Shown here one piece after another: positions 24,122-32,494 of a DNA stretch of 64,000 nt (positions within the stretch are counted from its first letter, which is position 1; each line of letters starts with the position of its first letter). The DNA lies in NCBI GenBank assembly GCA_964594125.1, contig CAZQLL010000004.1:124001-188000 (forward strand), written 5' to 3'. Source of the DNA: CAVRZJ01 sp964594125. Lineage in GTDB: Bacteria > Acidobacteriota > Thermoanaerobaculia > Thermoanaerobaculales > Thermoanaerobaculaceae. The notes under the pieces were generated by a model. It made no database searches and was not told the DNA's origin. It saw only the letters and a program-made list of their open reading frames with translations. Both the position numbers and the translations under genes were made by a program.

Positions 24122-27100
24122 TCAGGTCTTGCCCTTGAGGCCGCGGCGCACCGGCGTTCCGTGCCTGTCCTGCGTCACCGTGAACGTCCTGCCGGCGACC
24201 GTGAGGGTGCCCGTGCGCGGCTCGCCGGGGTTGTCCGCGACGGCAAAGCCGACGGTGCCCGGGCCGGCCCCGGCAACCCCTGACGTCACGGTCAGCCACG
24301 CGGTGTTGCTGATCGCCGTCCACGCGCAGGAGGCGAAGTTGGTCGTCACCGCGATGCTCCCGGCACCGCCGGCGGCGGCGAACGCCTGCGAGGTCGGTGC
24401 GATCGCGTAGGTGCACGGCGGAGACGCCTGCTGTATCGTGAACGACCGGCCGCCGATCACCAGCACGGCCGTGCGGATGTCGCCGGTGTTGGCGGCAACC
24501 GCGTACGAGACGCTCCCGTTCCCGGTGCCGAGCGCCCCGGCGGTCACCGTGAGCCAGTCGGGCGCGCTCGAGACGGCCGTCCACGCGCAGGAGGGGTGGC
24601 TAGCCGTCACCGCGACGCTGCCGCTGCCGCCCTCCGCGCCGACCTCGGCGCTCTCCGGCGCGATCGCGAAGGAGCACGGCGCGCCGTCCTGGTAGACGCG
24701 GTACGTCCAGCCGGCGATCGTCAGCGTGCCCTGGCGCGCCTGGCCGGGGTTCGCGGCGACGTCGAACGTCACCAGTTCGCTCCCCGTCCCCGAATGGCCG
24801 GCGGTGATCGTCACCCACGGGACGTTGGAGAACGCATTCCAGGTGCACGAAGGCTGGTTCGCGTAGACGCGCGTCTGGCCGCCCGCGCCCCCCTCGGGCC
24901 CCCACGTGGAGCTCCACGAGAACAGCGAGTAGGTGCAGCCGGCCGCGCCCTGCAGCACGCTGAACGTCGTGCCGGCGATCGTCAGCGTCCCCACGCGCGC
25001 GGCGCCCGGGTTGGCGGCCACGGAGAACGACACCGAGCCGTTCCCGGCGCCCGCCGCGCCCCCGGTGACGGTGATCCACGCGTCGTTTGCCACCGCGCTC
25101 CACTGGCAGGACGGGAGGTTCGCGGTGACGCCGACCGAGCCGCTGCCGCCGGCCGCGGCGAACGCCTGGCTCGGCGCCGAGAGCGTCAGGTCGCAGGGCA
25201 CCGGGTCCTGCTCGACGGTGAAGGTGTGCTCCGCCACCGTGATCGTGCCGATGCGTGCGTCGCCGCTGTTGGCCGCGACCGAGTAGGTGGCGGTGCCGGT
25301 GCCGGTCGTGCTCGCGCCGCCCGTCACCGTGATCCACGCCGCGTTCGACACCGCGGTCCAGGCGCAGGTCGGGCGGTTGGTGGTGATCGTCACGCTCCCG
25401 GACCCGCCGGCCGCCGGGTAGCGGGCGCCGGTGGCGTCCGGCAGGTAGGCGCACGGCGCCGCCGCCTGCTCGACCGTGAAGACGATGCCGGCGATCGTCG
25501 CCGTGCCGGTGCGGGCCTCGCCGAGGTTCGCCGCGATCACCAGGTGGACCGCTCCGTTCCCGGTTCCCTCGCTGCCGCCGGCGACGCCGATCCACGGGTC
25601 GTTGGCCACGGCGGTCCACGCGCACGATGCGAGGTTGGCGGTGACCTCGACGTCGGTCTCACCGCCCACCGCCGCCGCAACGAACGACGCGGCGCCGAGC
25701 TGGAATGAGCACGGCGCCGCCGCCTGCTGGACGGTGTACGTCAGCCCGGCGATCGTCAGCGTGCCGGCGCGCGCCTCGCCGGCGTTGGCCGCTACCGTGA
25801 ACGCCACCGTGCCGCCGCCGGTCCCGCTCGCTCCCGCGGTCACGGTGATCCAGGCGTCGTTCGCCACCGCCGTCCACTCGCACTGCGGCAGGTTGGTGGC
25901 GACGCCGACGCTCGCCTCGCCTCCCGCCGCCGGCATCTCGATCCCCGGCGCGCTCAGCTCGAACGTGCACGGCGCCGATTCCTGCTCGACGGTGAACACC
26001 AGCCCGGCGATCGAGATCGTGCCGGTGCGCGCGCCGCCCGGGTTCGCCGCCACCGCGAACTCCACCGTTCCCGAGCCGGTGCCGCCTGCGCCTGCGGTCA
26101 CCGTGATCCACTCGACGTCGGCGCTTGCGGCCCAGGCGCACGATGCGAGGCTGGCCGTGACCTCCACCGACCCGGTGCCGCCCGCTGCGGCCACGGCCGT
26201 CCCCGCGGCCGACAGCTCGTACGAGCACGTCGCGGCTCCCTGGGTGACGGTGAACGCCGCACCGCCGACGGTGATCGCCGCCGAGCGCGCCTCCCCCTCG
26301 TTGATCGCCACCTCGTAGGCGACCGTGCCGTTTCCGACCCCGGCCGCTCCGGCCGTGACGCTCACCCACTCGGCGCCGCTGACCGCATGCCACGGACAGC
26401 CGGCGGCCGTGGATACCGCGAACGTGCCGGCGCCGCCGGCAAGCGTCAGCTCGACCGACGACGGCGCGAGCTCGAAGGTGCACGGACCCGGGTCGCCGAG
26501 GCTCAGCCGTCCCATCCCGGCGGCGTGGTCGTAGCCGGCCGGCGTGCCTTCGACATCGACCGCTCGCGCCTCGAGCAGCGCCTGCACGTCGTCCACCGAG
26601 AAGCCGGGCTCGCGCTCGCGGACCAGCGCCGCGGCGGCGGCGACGTGCGCCGCCGCCGCCGGCGAGCCGTGGAAGCCGGCGCTCCCGTAGGTGGCCGTGA
26701 GCACGTCCTCGTACCCGGCGAGCCGCGGCTGGTCGAGCCCGCCCGCGGCGGCGCCGCCCGAGCCGTAGCTCGGCCCGCGGGAGCTCTCGTCCGGCACGGC
26801 GAGCGTCGGGCTGAGGACGTCGACGCTGGCGACCGCGAGCGCGCTGGCGCAGGCGGCGGCGTCCGCCAGGCTGCGCGCCGCCACCGTCTGGGCGAGACGC
26901 GCCGCCGAGAAGTCTGTGAGATCGAGGAAGACGTTGCGCGTCGCGCCGTACTTCTTGATCCGCAGGCCGTACTGCTGCGCCGGGTCGAGCGCGCGCTCGA
27001 TGAACTCCCACGGCGGCTGCGTCCCCGACTGCTCGTTCTGCGAGGACGTCACCAGCTCCCACACCCCGGCGCCGTTCTTCAACCACAGCTCGAGGTCGTA

Positions 27101-28138
27101 GTCCTGGGAGCTCTCCGGCCAGTCGTCCCAGCGCAGGAACGTGGCGATCGACGCCGCCCCGAGGGCGATCTGATTGACCTCGACGCCGGGCGCGAACTCG
27201 TGGTATTGGTTGCGGTTGGCGTCGGTGAAGGTGCCGTCCCAGTGGCTCAGGGCGAGGTCGCCGCCGGCCTGGACGAAGAGCACGCCGTCGTCCGCGCGCG
27301 CCGCGGCGATCGCCTGGCACAGCGCGCCCGTCCCGTCGCCCGGCTCACGGCCGGGCCCGGAGAGCGGCGGCGCGTCGGGCGTGATGTACTGGCCCGGCGA
27401 CAGGATCACCGACGCCCCGAGCGCCGCAAGGGCGTCGATCGCCGCGGCGGCCTCGGTCGTCGTCTCCGCCGAGGCCAGCACGAGCTCGGCCCCGGGCGCC
27501 ATGTCGTGCACGACCTCGGCGCACGCCGTGCCGAGCGGCTTGCTGACGTCGAGCGCACCGGCGGCGAATGCCTCCGGAACCTCGCCAGCGGCTACCGCGG
27601 CGCCGTAGCCGGCGAAGGCGCCGATGATCCCGACGGTGACGCCGGCGCCGCTGACGCCGGCCGCGTGCCAGCCGGCGGCGCCGGAGGCCGCCACGCCTTC
27701 CGACTCCACCGCGCGGCCGCCCGCCTGCAATTCCACCGGTCCGCCGGCGAACACCGGCACCACCCGGTGGGCGAGGCGCAGGCCGGGAAGGCCGCCGAGC
27801 GCCGCCAGCCTGTCGACCGGCACCACGGCGTCGAGTAGGCGGCCGGAGTGCGCCGTGACCTCGCAGCCGAGTTCCGGGAGCGTGCGCCGCGCCGACTCGG
27901 CGCTGGGCGCGTCGGCGAAGACGAACGACACCCGTACGCGGGGGCTCTCGGAGGATCGCGCGTGAGCACGGGCCAACCACTCCGCAAGGACCCGGTTCAG
28001 CTCGCCGTCGAGAAACGGCAAGCCCTTCCCCGCACGCGCCGGCGCCGCTGGGTCTGCGGATGCCGCCGAAGGGCCACCCGCGACAGCCGCAAGGGCAAGC
28101 CCCAGTGTCAAGAAGGCAATCGCCGGAACGGGTCTCAT
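24122..28138 (-). CDS. Large secreted protein: catalytically dead subtilase-like domain plus nine BACON repeats
   Basis: 1338 residues from the ATG starting MRPVPAIAFLTLGLALAAVAG, a clear signal peptide; the longer frame upstream is not needed. Residues about 60-560 resemble a peptidase S8 fold, but each catalytic position is changed: GVTVGIIGAF where Asp is expected, KPLGTACAEVVHDMAPGA where the His of HGT should be, FVQAGGD for the oxyanion Asn, and GSPAAAAHVA where GTSAAAPHVA would carry the Ser. It ends with nine tandem repeats of about 86 residues (C-x-(F/Y), then C-x-W, WITVTAG, and TLTIAGxTFTVxQ), typical of BACON beta-sandwiches often linked to carbohydrate or mucin binding. No anchor motif is seen. 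Probably an exported binding or adhesion protein. Confidence 0.8.
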   Translation of the reverse strand: MRPVPAIAFLTLGLALAAVAGGPSAASADPAAPARAGKGLPFLDGELNRVLAEWLARAHARSSESPRVRVSFVFADAPSAESARRTLPELGCEVTAHSGRLLDAVVPVDRLAALGGLPGLRLAHRVVPVFAGGPVELQAGGRAVESEGVAASGAAGWHAAGVSGAGVTVGIIGAFAGYGAAVAAGEVPEAFAAGALDVSKPLGTACAEVVHDMAPGAELVLASAETTTEAAAAIDALAALGASVILSPGQYITPDAPPLSGPGREPGDGTGALCQAIAAARADDGVLFVQAGGDLALSHWDGTFTDANRNQYHEFAPGVEVNQIALGAASIATFLRWDDWPESSQDYDLELWLKNGAGVWELVTSSQNEQSGTQPPWEFIERALDPAQQYGLRIKKYGATRNVFLDLTDFSAARLAQTVAARSLADAAACASALAVASVDVLSPTLAVPDESSRGPSYGSGGAAAGGLDQPRLAGYEDVLTATYGSAGFHGSPAAAAHVAAAAALVREREPGFSVDDVQALLEARAVDVEGTPAGYDHAAGMGRLSLGDPGPCTFELAPSSVELTLAGGAGTFAVSTAAGCPWHAVSGAEWVSVTAGAAGVGNGTVAYEVAINEGEARSAAITVGGAAFTVTQGAATCSYELSAAGTAVAAAGGTGSVEVTASLASCAWAASADVEWITVTAGAGGTGSGTVEFAVAANPGGARTGTISIAGLVFTVEQESAPCTFELSAPGIEMPAAGGEASVGVATNLPQCEWTAVANDAWITVTAGASGTGGGTVAFTVAANAGEARAGTLTIAGLTYTVQQAAAPCSFQLGAASFVAAAVGGETDVEVTANLASCAWTAVANDPWIGVAGGSEGTGNGAVHLVIAANLGEARTGTATIAGIVFTVEQAAAPCAYLPDATGARYPAAGGSGSVTITTNRPTCAWTAVSNAAWITVTGGASTTGTGTATYSVAANSGDARIGTITVAEHTFTVEQDPVPCDLTLSAPSQAFAAAGGSGSVGVTANLPSCQWSAVANDAWITVTGGAAGAGNGSVSFSVAANPGAARVGTLTIAGTTFSVLQGAAGCTYSLFSWSSTWGPEGGAGGQTRVYANQPSCTWNAFSNVPWVTITAGHSGTGSELVTFDVAANPGQARQGTLTIAGWTYRVYQDGAPCSFAIAPESAEVGAEGGSGSVAVTASHPSCAWTAVSSAPDWLTVTAGALGTGNGSVSYAVAANTGDIRTAVLVIGGRSFTIQQASPPCTYAIAPTSQAFAAAGGAGSIAVTTNFASCAWTAISNTAWLTVTSGVAGAGPGTVGFAVADNPGEPRTGTLTVAGRTFTVTQDRHGTPVRRGLKGKT

Positions 28139-28375
28139 GGGGCCTGGCACGACGCGGGAATCAGGCACGGGCGCCCTCCATCCGGGCGAATGTACACCGG
28201 ACCCGCCCGCGATGCCACCTCTGGACCGCATCCGCCCCCCAGTCAGATTCTTGCACAGCGCCGCCGCGCGCTCTCGGAGTAGACGCGCGGAGGCACGCGC
28301 GACAAGAGCGGGGCAGCGGGAACCGGGGACGGAAGACGCGGAACCCGGGAAACCACAGCTCCCGGACGGCGCCGG

Positions 28376-28453
28376 TGGCGGGGCTGAGAGGACTCGAACC
28401 TCCGACACGCGGTTTAGGAAACCGCTGCTCTATCCAGACTGAGCTACAGCCCC
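28376..28453 (-). tRNA. tRNA-Arg (anticodon CCT)
   Basis: Cloverleaf read on the minus strand: 7-bp acceptor GGGGCTG/CAGCCCC, D-arm GCTC/GAGC, anticodon stem GCGGT/ACCGC with loop TTCCTAA giving anticodon CCT, and T-arm GGAGG-TTCGAGT-CCTCT. Discriminator G is followed by an encoded CCA. It decodes AGG, a rare codon in this GC-rich genome. Confidence 0.95.
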
Positions 28454-28469
28454 ACGGCGACGAATGGTA

Positions 28470-28748
28470 TCACCACGGCGTCGGCAGGACGTCGAAGCCC
28501 GGGCGGTCGGGCGCCTCGGCGGGCTCGGCCTCGACCGCGCCGACGCGGGCGTGCGGCGGGCCCTGCCAGAGGCGCCCTTCGAGCGCCTGCAGGACCGCGT
28601 CGTCGCCCGCAGCCAGCACCTCGACCCGGCCATCGGCGAGGTTGCGCACCCACCCGGCGACGCCGAGGGCACGCGCCTCGCGGAGCACGAAGTAGCGGAA
28701 TCCCACCCCCTGGACGCGGCCAGAGACGAGGAAGCGGCGCGCCGGCAT
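28470..28748 (-). CDS. acyP: Acylphosphatase
   Basis: 92 residues with the acylphosphatase signature FLVSGRVQGVGFRYFVLREARALGVAGWVRNLADGRVEVLAAG. The catalytic Arg lies in GRVQGVGFR (near 18) and the Asn in WVRNLADG (near 36). It hydrolyses acyl phosphates. It lies between pcm and the tRNA gene, same strand, 7 bases after pcm. Confidence 0.94.
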   Translation of the reverse strand: MPARRFLVSGRVQGVGFRYFVLREARALGVAGWVRNLADGRVEVLAAGDDAVLQALEGRLWQGPPHARVGAVEAEPAEAPDRPGFDVLPTPW

Positions 28749-28755
28749 CTCTCCC

Positions 28756-29400
28756 CTACCCCTTGAAGCCGTCGCGGCCGACCAGCGGTACGAAGCTGGT
28801 TGCGCCGTGGCGCGTCTCGGTGAGCGCGTCGCCGCGCCGCACCACCCGCACGAGCTCCTGGCGGCGCAGCGAGCCGACCGGGATCACCAGCCGGCCGCCG
28901 TCGGCGAGCTGTTCGGTGAGCGCGGCCGGCACCGCCGGCGCCGCCGCGCTGACCACGATCGCGTCGAACGGCGCCTGTGCGCGCCAGCCGAGCGAGCCGT
29001 CCATCACCTGCACCGAGACGTTGCGGTACCCGAGCTGCGCCAGCCGCGAGCGCGCCGTCTCGGCGAGGCGCGGCAATCGCTCGAGGGCGAACACGAAGCG
29101 CGCGAGCTCGGCGAGGATCGCCGCCTGGTAGCCGGAGCCGGCGCCGATCTCGAGCACGCGGTGGTGCGGCTCGACGGCGGCCAGCGCCGTGATCCGCGCC
29201 ACCACCGACGGCTGCGAGATCGTCTGCCCCTCGCCTATCTCGAGCGCGAAGTCCTCATAGGCGCGCTGGTAGAGCGCGCGCGGCACGAATGCCTCGCGCG
29301 GCACCCGCGCGAACGCCGCCAGCACCCGCTCGTCGTCGACGCCGAGGGCGCGGAGCTGGCCGACCAGCGCCTGCCGGCGCACCGGCACCGCGGCGCTCAC
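28756..29400 (-). CDS. pcm: Protein-L-isoaspartate O-methyltransferase
   Basis: 214 residues from a GTG overlapping the surE stop (GTGA). SAM-binding motif I is VLEIGAGSGYQAAILAEL (near 82). The isoaspartate-site block DFALEIGEGQTISQPSVVARI precedes it. Repairs isomerised aspartates in ageing proteins. surE-pcm is a conserved pair. Confidence 0.95.
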   Translation of the reverse strand: MSAAVPVRRQALVGQLRALGVDDERVLAAFARVPREAFVPRALYQRAYEDFALEIGEGQTISQPSVVARITALAAVEPHHRVLEIGAGSGYQAAILAELARFVFALERLPRLAETARSRLAQLGYRNVSVQVMDGSLGWRAQAPFDAIVVSAAAPAVPAALTEQLADGGRLVIPVGSLRRQELVRVVRRGDALTETRHGATSFVPLVGRDGFKG

Positions 29401-30164
29401 GCCGGCGACCCGAGATCCCACGGCTCGCCGTCGCCGCGCAGGCGTTCGAGCAGCGCCTCGTCGGTGGTGTCGAGCTTGAGCGGGGTGATCGAGACGTAGC
29501 CGGAGTGCAGCTCGTTGAAGTCGGTGCCGGGGATCGGCTCCCACACCGGATCGCCGCCGCCGATCCAGTAGCAGGTGCGCCCGCGCGGATCGGTGTCGAC
29601 CACCACGCCCTCCGTGTAGCGCCGGACCCCGAGTCGTGTGAGGCGGATCCCCTTCGGCGCGGCCGGCGGCACGTTGACGTTCAGCAGCGACCCCGGCGGC
29701 AGGCCGAGGCGGAGGACGCGGGCGGCGAGAGCGCGCGCGAGGCGGCCGGCGACCTCGAACGTGAACGACTCGCCAAGCACCTGCGAGATGGCGATCGCCG
29801 GCACCCCCATGATCGCCGCCTCGAACGCGGCCGACACGGTGCCGGAGTAGTGCACGTCGTCGCCCATGTTGGCGCCGAAGTTGATCCCCGACACCACGAG
29901 ATCGATCGCGCGGTCCTTGAGCACCTGGCAGATCCCGAGCGTCACGCAGTCCGTTGGCGTCCCGTCGACCATGAAGCGGCGGTCCGCCATGCGTGTCATG
30001 CGCAGCGGGCGTGACAGCGTCAGGGCGTGCGAGACCGCCGAGCTCTCGCGGTCCGGCGCCACCACCCAAACCTCGCCGATCGCCTCGAGCGCAGCGGCGA
30101 GAACCCTGATCCCCTCAGAATGGTACCCGTCGTCGTTGCTGACCAGGAGCAGCGGCCTGTGCAC
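29397..30164 (-). CDS. surE: 5'/3'-nucleotidase SurE
   Basis: 255 residues from a GTG giving VHRPLLLVSNDDGYHSEGIRVLA, with the metal-binding DD pair near residues 10-11. VVSGINFGANMGDDVHYSGTVSAAFEA and DGTPTDCVTLG are family-diagnostic. SurE dephosphorylates nucleoside monophosphates in stress and stationary phase. The longer frame upstream is not homologous. Confidence 0.95.
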   Translation of the reverse strand: MHRPLLLVSNDDGYHSEGIRVLAAALEAIGEVWVVAPDRESSAVSHALTLSRPLRMTRMADRRFMVDGTPTDCVTLGICQVLKDRAIDLVVSGINFGANMGDDVHYSGTVSAAFEAAIMGVPAIAISQVLGESFTFEVAGRLARALAARVLRLGLPPGSLLNVNVPPAAPKGIRLTRLGVRRYTEGVVVDTDPRGRTCYWIGGGDPVWEPIPGTDFNELHSGYVSITPLKLDTTDEALLERLRGDGEPWDLGSPA

Positions 30165-30300
30165 CGCGGGAGTATAGCCGCGCACGGCGGCCTCGGGGGC
30201 GGCGGCGCAGCGCGAGCGGCGACGTGGGTGGGACAACGGAGGGGAATGACGGGGTCGGCGCACAACGCCCCCCGGCGTCGCACCTCCCGCGGGGCCGGTC

Positions 30301-30582
30301 CTACTCCACCGGGACGAAGAAGGCGAGGATGACGTACAGCGCGACGCCGGGAAGGATGCCGGTGAAGACCGTCGCCACGCCGTACACCGCGCGCACCAGC
30401 ATCGGGTCGAGGTCGAAGTACCAGGCGAGCCCGCCGCAAACACCGGCGAGCTGCTGTCCGGCGCGGCGCCGGACGAGAATCCGCGGACCGAGGCCAGCTC
30501 GCAAGCCGCACGCCGGACAGTAGCGGGCGCCGCCGGGGAGCTCCCCGCTGCAGCGCGGGCATGAGGTGGCTTCAGTGGTCAT
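30301..30582 (-). CDS. PspC-domain membrane protein with N-terminal zinc ribbon
   Basis: 93 residues. A zinc ribbon (CPRCSGELPGGARYCPACG) is followed by a PspC domain (LAGVCGGLAWYFDLDPMLVRAVYGVATVFTGILPGVALYVILAFFVPVE) with two membrane-associated helices. PspC proteins act in envelope stress sensing. ATG with a GGAGGCACG ribosome site. The rest of a psp operon is absent. Confidence 0.85.
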   Translation of the reverse strand: MTTEATSCPRCSGELPGGARYCPACGLRAGLGPRILVRRRAGQQLAGVCGGLAWYFDLDPMLVRAVYGVATVFTGILPGVALYVILAFFVPVE

Positions 30583-30712
30583 CGTCGTGCCTCCTCGGTA
30601 TCGTACTTCGGTTTCCGCACCGGGTTCTCCGCGGCGAGCCTGCGCGCGCTCGGCGGCGGCGGGACCCGGCGCCGCGCGTGCAGAACCCGCCGCATGCGCT
30701 CCTTGACACCGG

Positions 30713-30731
30713 CGTCGCCGCGGTCTAGACT
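30713..30731 (+). promoter_or_regulatory. Strong vegetative promoter of the zinc-uptake operon, leaderless
   Basis: TTGACA, 17 bases, TAGACT. The ATG of the first gene comes 7 bases after the -10, so the transcript should start at or within a base or two of the initiation codon. No clear Zur-type dyad was recognised over it. Confidence 0.6.
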
Positions 30732-30738
30732 GCCGCAG

Positions 30739-31107
30739 ATGCGAAGCAGTCTCAGGTCCGCCGCCGTGCCGTGCCGGATGGGCACGCTGGCGCTCGCGCT
30801 CTGTCTGCTCGCACCGCCGCTCGTCCACACCCACGGCGCCCACCACGTCCCGATCGCGACGATCGATGGGCAGGCGTGCACGAGCGACGGCGCCGCGGTG
30901 CACCTGCACGCGGCGACGATCCAGCCGGCGCCCGGGTGCCCGGCGTGCGCGGCCGGTCCGACGTGGGCCGGCGTCCCGGCGCAGGCCGCGAGCGCCCGCC
31001 CGCCGGCGCTCGCGGTGCCGGCATGGCTGCCGGTCGCGACCGGGGTCGGGACCGACCTCCGGCCTGCCCGCTGCTCTCGCGCCCCCCCTGCCTTCGCGAC
31101 GGTCTGA
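30739..31107 (+). CDS. Small exported His/Cys-containing protein at head of zinc operon
   Basis: 122 residues. It has an N-terminal signal-like helix (MGTLALALCLLAPPLV, after a short Arg-rich n-region), then HTHGAHH, VHLHAA and PGCPAC, a set of possible metal ligands. No known domain was recognised with confidence; it recalls small DUF2946-type metal-resistance proteins. It opens the operon leading to the outer-membrane channel and ZnuABC, so periplasmic zinc or copper binding is a fair guess. Confidence 0.55.
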   Translation: MRSSLRSAAVPCRMGTLALALCLLAPPLVHTHGAHHVPIATIDGQACTSDGAAVHLHAATIQPAPGCPACAAGPTWAGVPAQAASARPPALAVPAWLPVATGVGTDLRPARCSRAPPAFATV

Positions 31108-31150
31108 TTCCACCTAGGCTTCGACCACGACCGATTTCGGGAGGGTTACC

Positions 31151-32260
31151 ATGCGCCGTGCAGCCTTCACGGCCTGGGTTGCCGTTGCCGCCGCTTTCGG
31201 CACCGCCGCCCGGGCTCAGAACATCAACCCGGATATCTCGGTCATCGGCGACGCCCGCGCCTTCGTCACCGATGAGGCGACCGACACCAGGGAAGGCGAT
31301 CTCCAGCTCGACCTCACGAGTGCGGAGTTCGCATTCCAGGGCTACCTCAACCCGTTCGCCCGCGCCGACGTGTACGTCGGCTACCACGACGAGGAATTCG
31401 AGCTCGAAGAGGCGTACGCGACCATTCTCCGCGGCATCCCCGGCGGCGTGCAACTGCGCGCCGGCAAGTACCGCGTCGACTTCGGCAAGCTCAACCTGCT
31501 CCACCCCCACGCCTACTCGTTCCTCGACACGCCGCTCGTCCACCAGGAGTTCCTCGGCCACGAGGGGCTCATCGACGTCGGTTTCAACGCCAACGTGCAG
31601 GTCCCGATCGGGTCGACCGCCGTGACGTTCTCCGGCAACCTGCTCAAGGGCGACTTCGCCGAGCCGCACGAGCACAGCCACGAGCACGAAGGCGAGGAGG
31701 CCGACGAGGAGGAAGCGGTGGAGACCGAACTCGGCTACTCGGAGCGCATCTCGCTCTACGTTCCCACCGGCGACTACGCCGGCTTCGAGGTCGGCGTCAA
31801 CGCCCTGCAGGGCACGCTCGACCGCGCCACCGGCCGCGGCGTCGAGCTGCTCGGCGCCGATCTCAAGTACCGCTGGGCGCCGGACAAGTACCGCTCGCTC
31901 ACGATCCAGGGAGAGTGGATCCGCTCCGAGCGCGACGCCGAGCACCACCACGAGGGGGAAGAGGGCGAGGAACACGAGATCGAGCGGGTGTCCGCCGACG
32001 GGTTCTACCTTTTCGCCGACTGGCGCTTCGCGCAGCGGTGGAACGCCGGCGCGATCGTCGAGCGGACCGGCCACGCCGAAGAGGAGGGAGTGACCACGGA
32101 ACGCATCGGGGTGTTCGCCGGATTCCAGCTCATGGAGGAGACGACGATGGTGCGGCTGTTGCTGCGCCGCACGGACGGCGACGAGATCGCCGAGCCGTTC
32201 AACGAGGCGATCCTGCAGCTCGTGTTCTCACTCGGCCCGCACAAGGCCCACTGGTTCTAG
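31151..32260 (+). CDS. Outer-membrane beta-barrel protein with His/Glu-rich loops, probable metal channel
   Basis: 369 residues with a signal peptide (AFTAWVAVAAAFGTAARAQN), alternating strand segments throughout and a C-terminal Phe. Two surface-loop-like stretches are full of metal ligands: PHEHSHEHEGEEADEEE (near 175) and EHHHEGEEGEEHEIE (near 265). It lacks a TonB plug. Between the small exported protein and znuA, in the same direction. Such barrels accompany ZnuABC in several phyla; here it may let zinc through the outer membrane. ATG with a GGGAGGG ribosome site. Confidence 0.75.
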   Translation: MRRAAFTAWVAVAAAFGTAARAQNINPDISVIGDARAFVTDEATDTREGDLQLDLTSAEFAFQGYLNPFARADVYVGYHDEEFELEEAYATILRGIPGGVQLRAGKYRVDFGKLNLLHPHAYSFLDTPLVHQEFLGHEGLIDVGFNANVQVPIGSTAVTFSGNLLKGDFAEPHEHSHEHEGEEADEEEAVETELGYSERISLYVPTGDYAGFEVGVNALQGTLDRATGRGVELLGADLKYRWAPDKYRSLTIQGEWIRSERDAEHHHEGEEGEEHEIERVSADGFYLFADWRFAQRWNAGAIVERTGHAEEEGVTTERIGVFAGFQLMEETTMVRLLLRRTDGDEIAEPFNEAILQLVFSLGPHKAHWF

Positions 32261-32302
32261 GAGACGACGATGAAGAAGGAAAGAGACCGAAGAAAGATGG
32301 CA

Positions 32303-32447
32303 TGTCGTCCCGAGCGAGCCGTCGCGCGAGCAGCGGCGACCGAAGGGCCCCGACGCACCTGGAGCGCGTTCGCCCACCGCCCATCCAGCGCGACGAGATC
32401 CTTCGCTGCGGCCTCGGCTACCGCCTCGGCCTCAACTCAGGATGACA
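32303..32447. repeat. Inverted-repeat element inserted before znuA
   Basis: The 145-base block begins TGTCGTCCCGAGCGAG and ends with the near-inverse CTCAACTCAGGATGACA; inside are GATCCTTCG-type motifs. This looks like the short intergenic palindromic elements of the TGTCATCCTGAGCGA family seen in many environmental genomes. It extends the znuA frame artificially upstream to 32270. Confidence 0.6.
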
Positions 32448-32494
32448 GTGGCTCAGCGCCGGGACCGGCGCAGGGCACGGCGTGCCACGCGCGG

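Noticed and set aside
24122..28138. Active subtilisin-type protease
   Set aside because: None of the catalytic Asp, His and Ser motifs is intact; called a dead subtilase-like domain instead.
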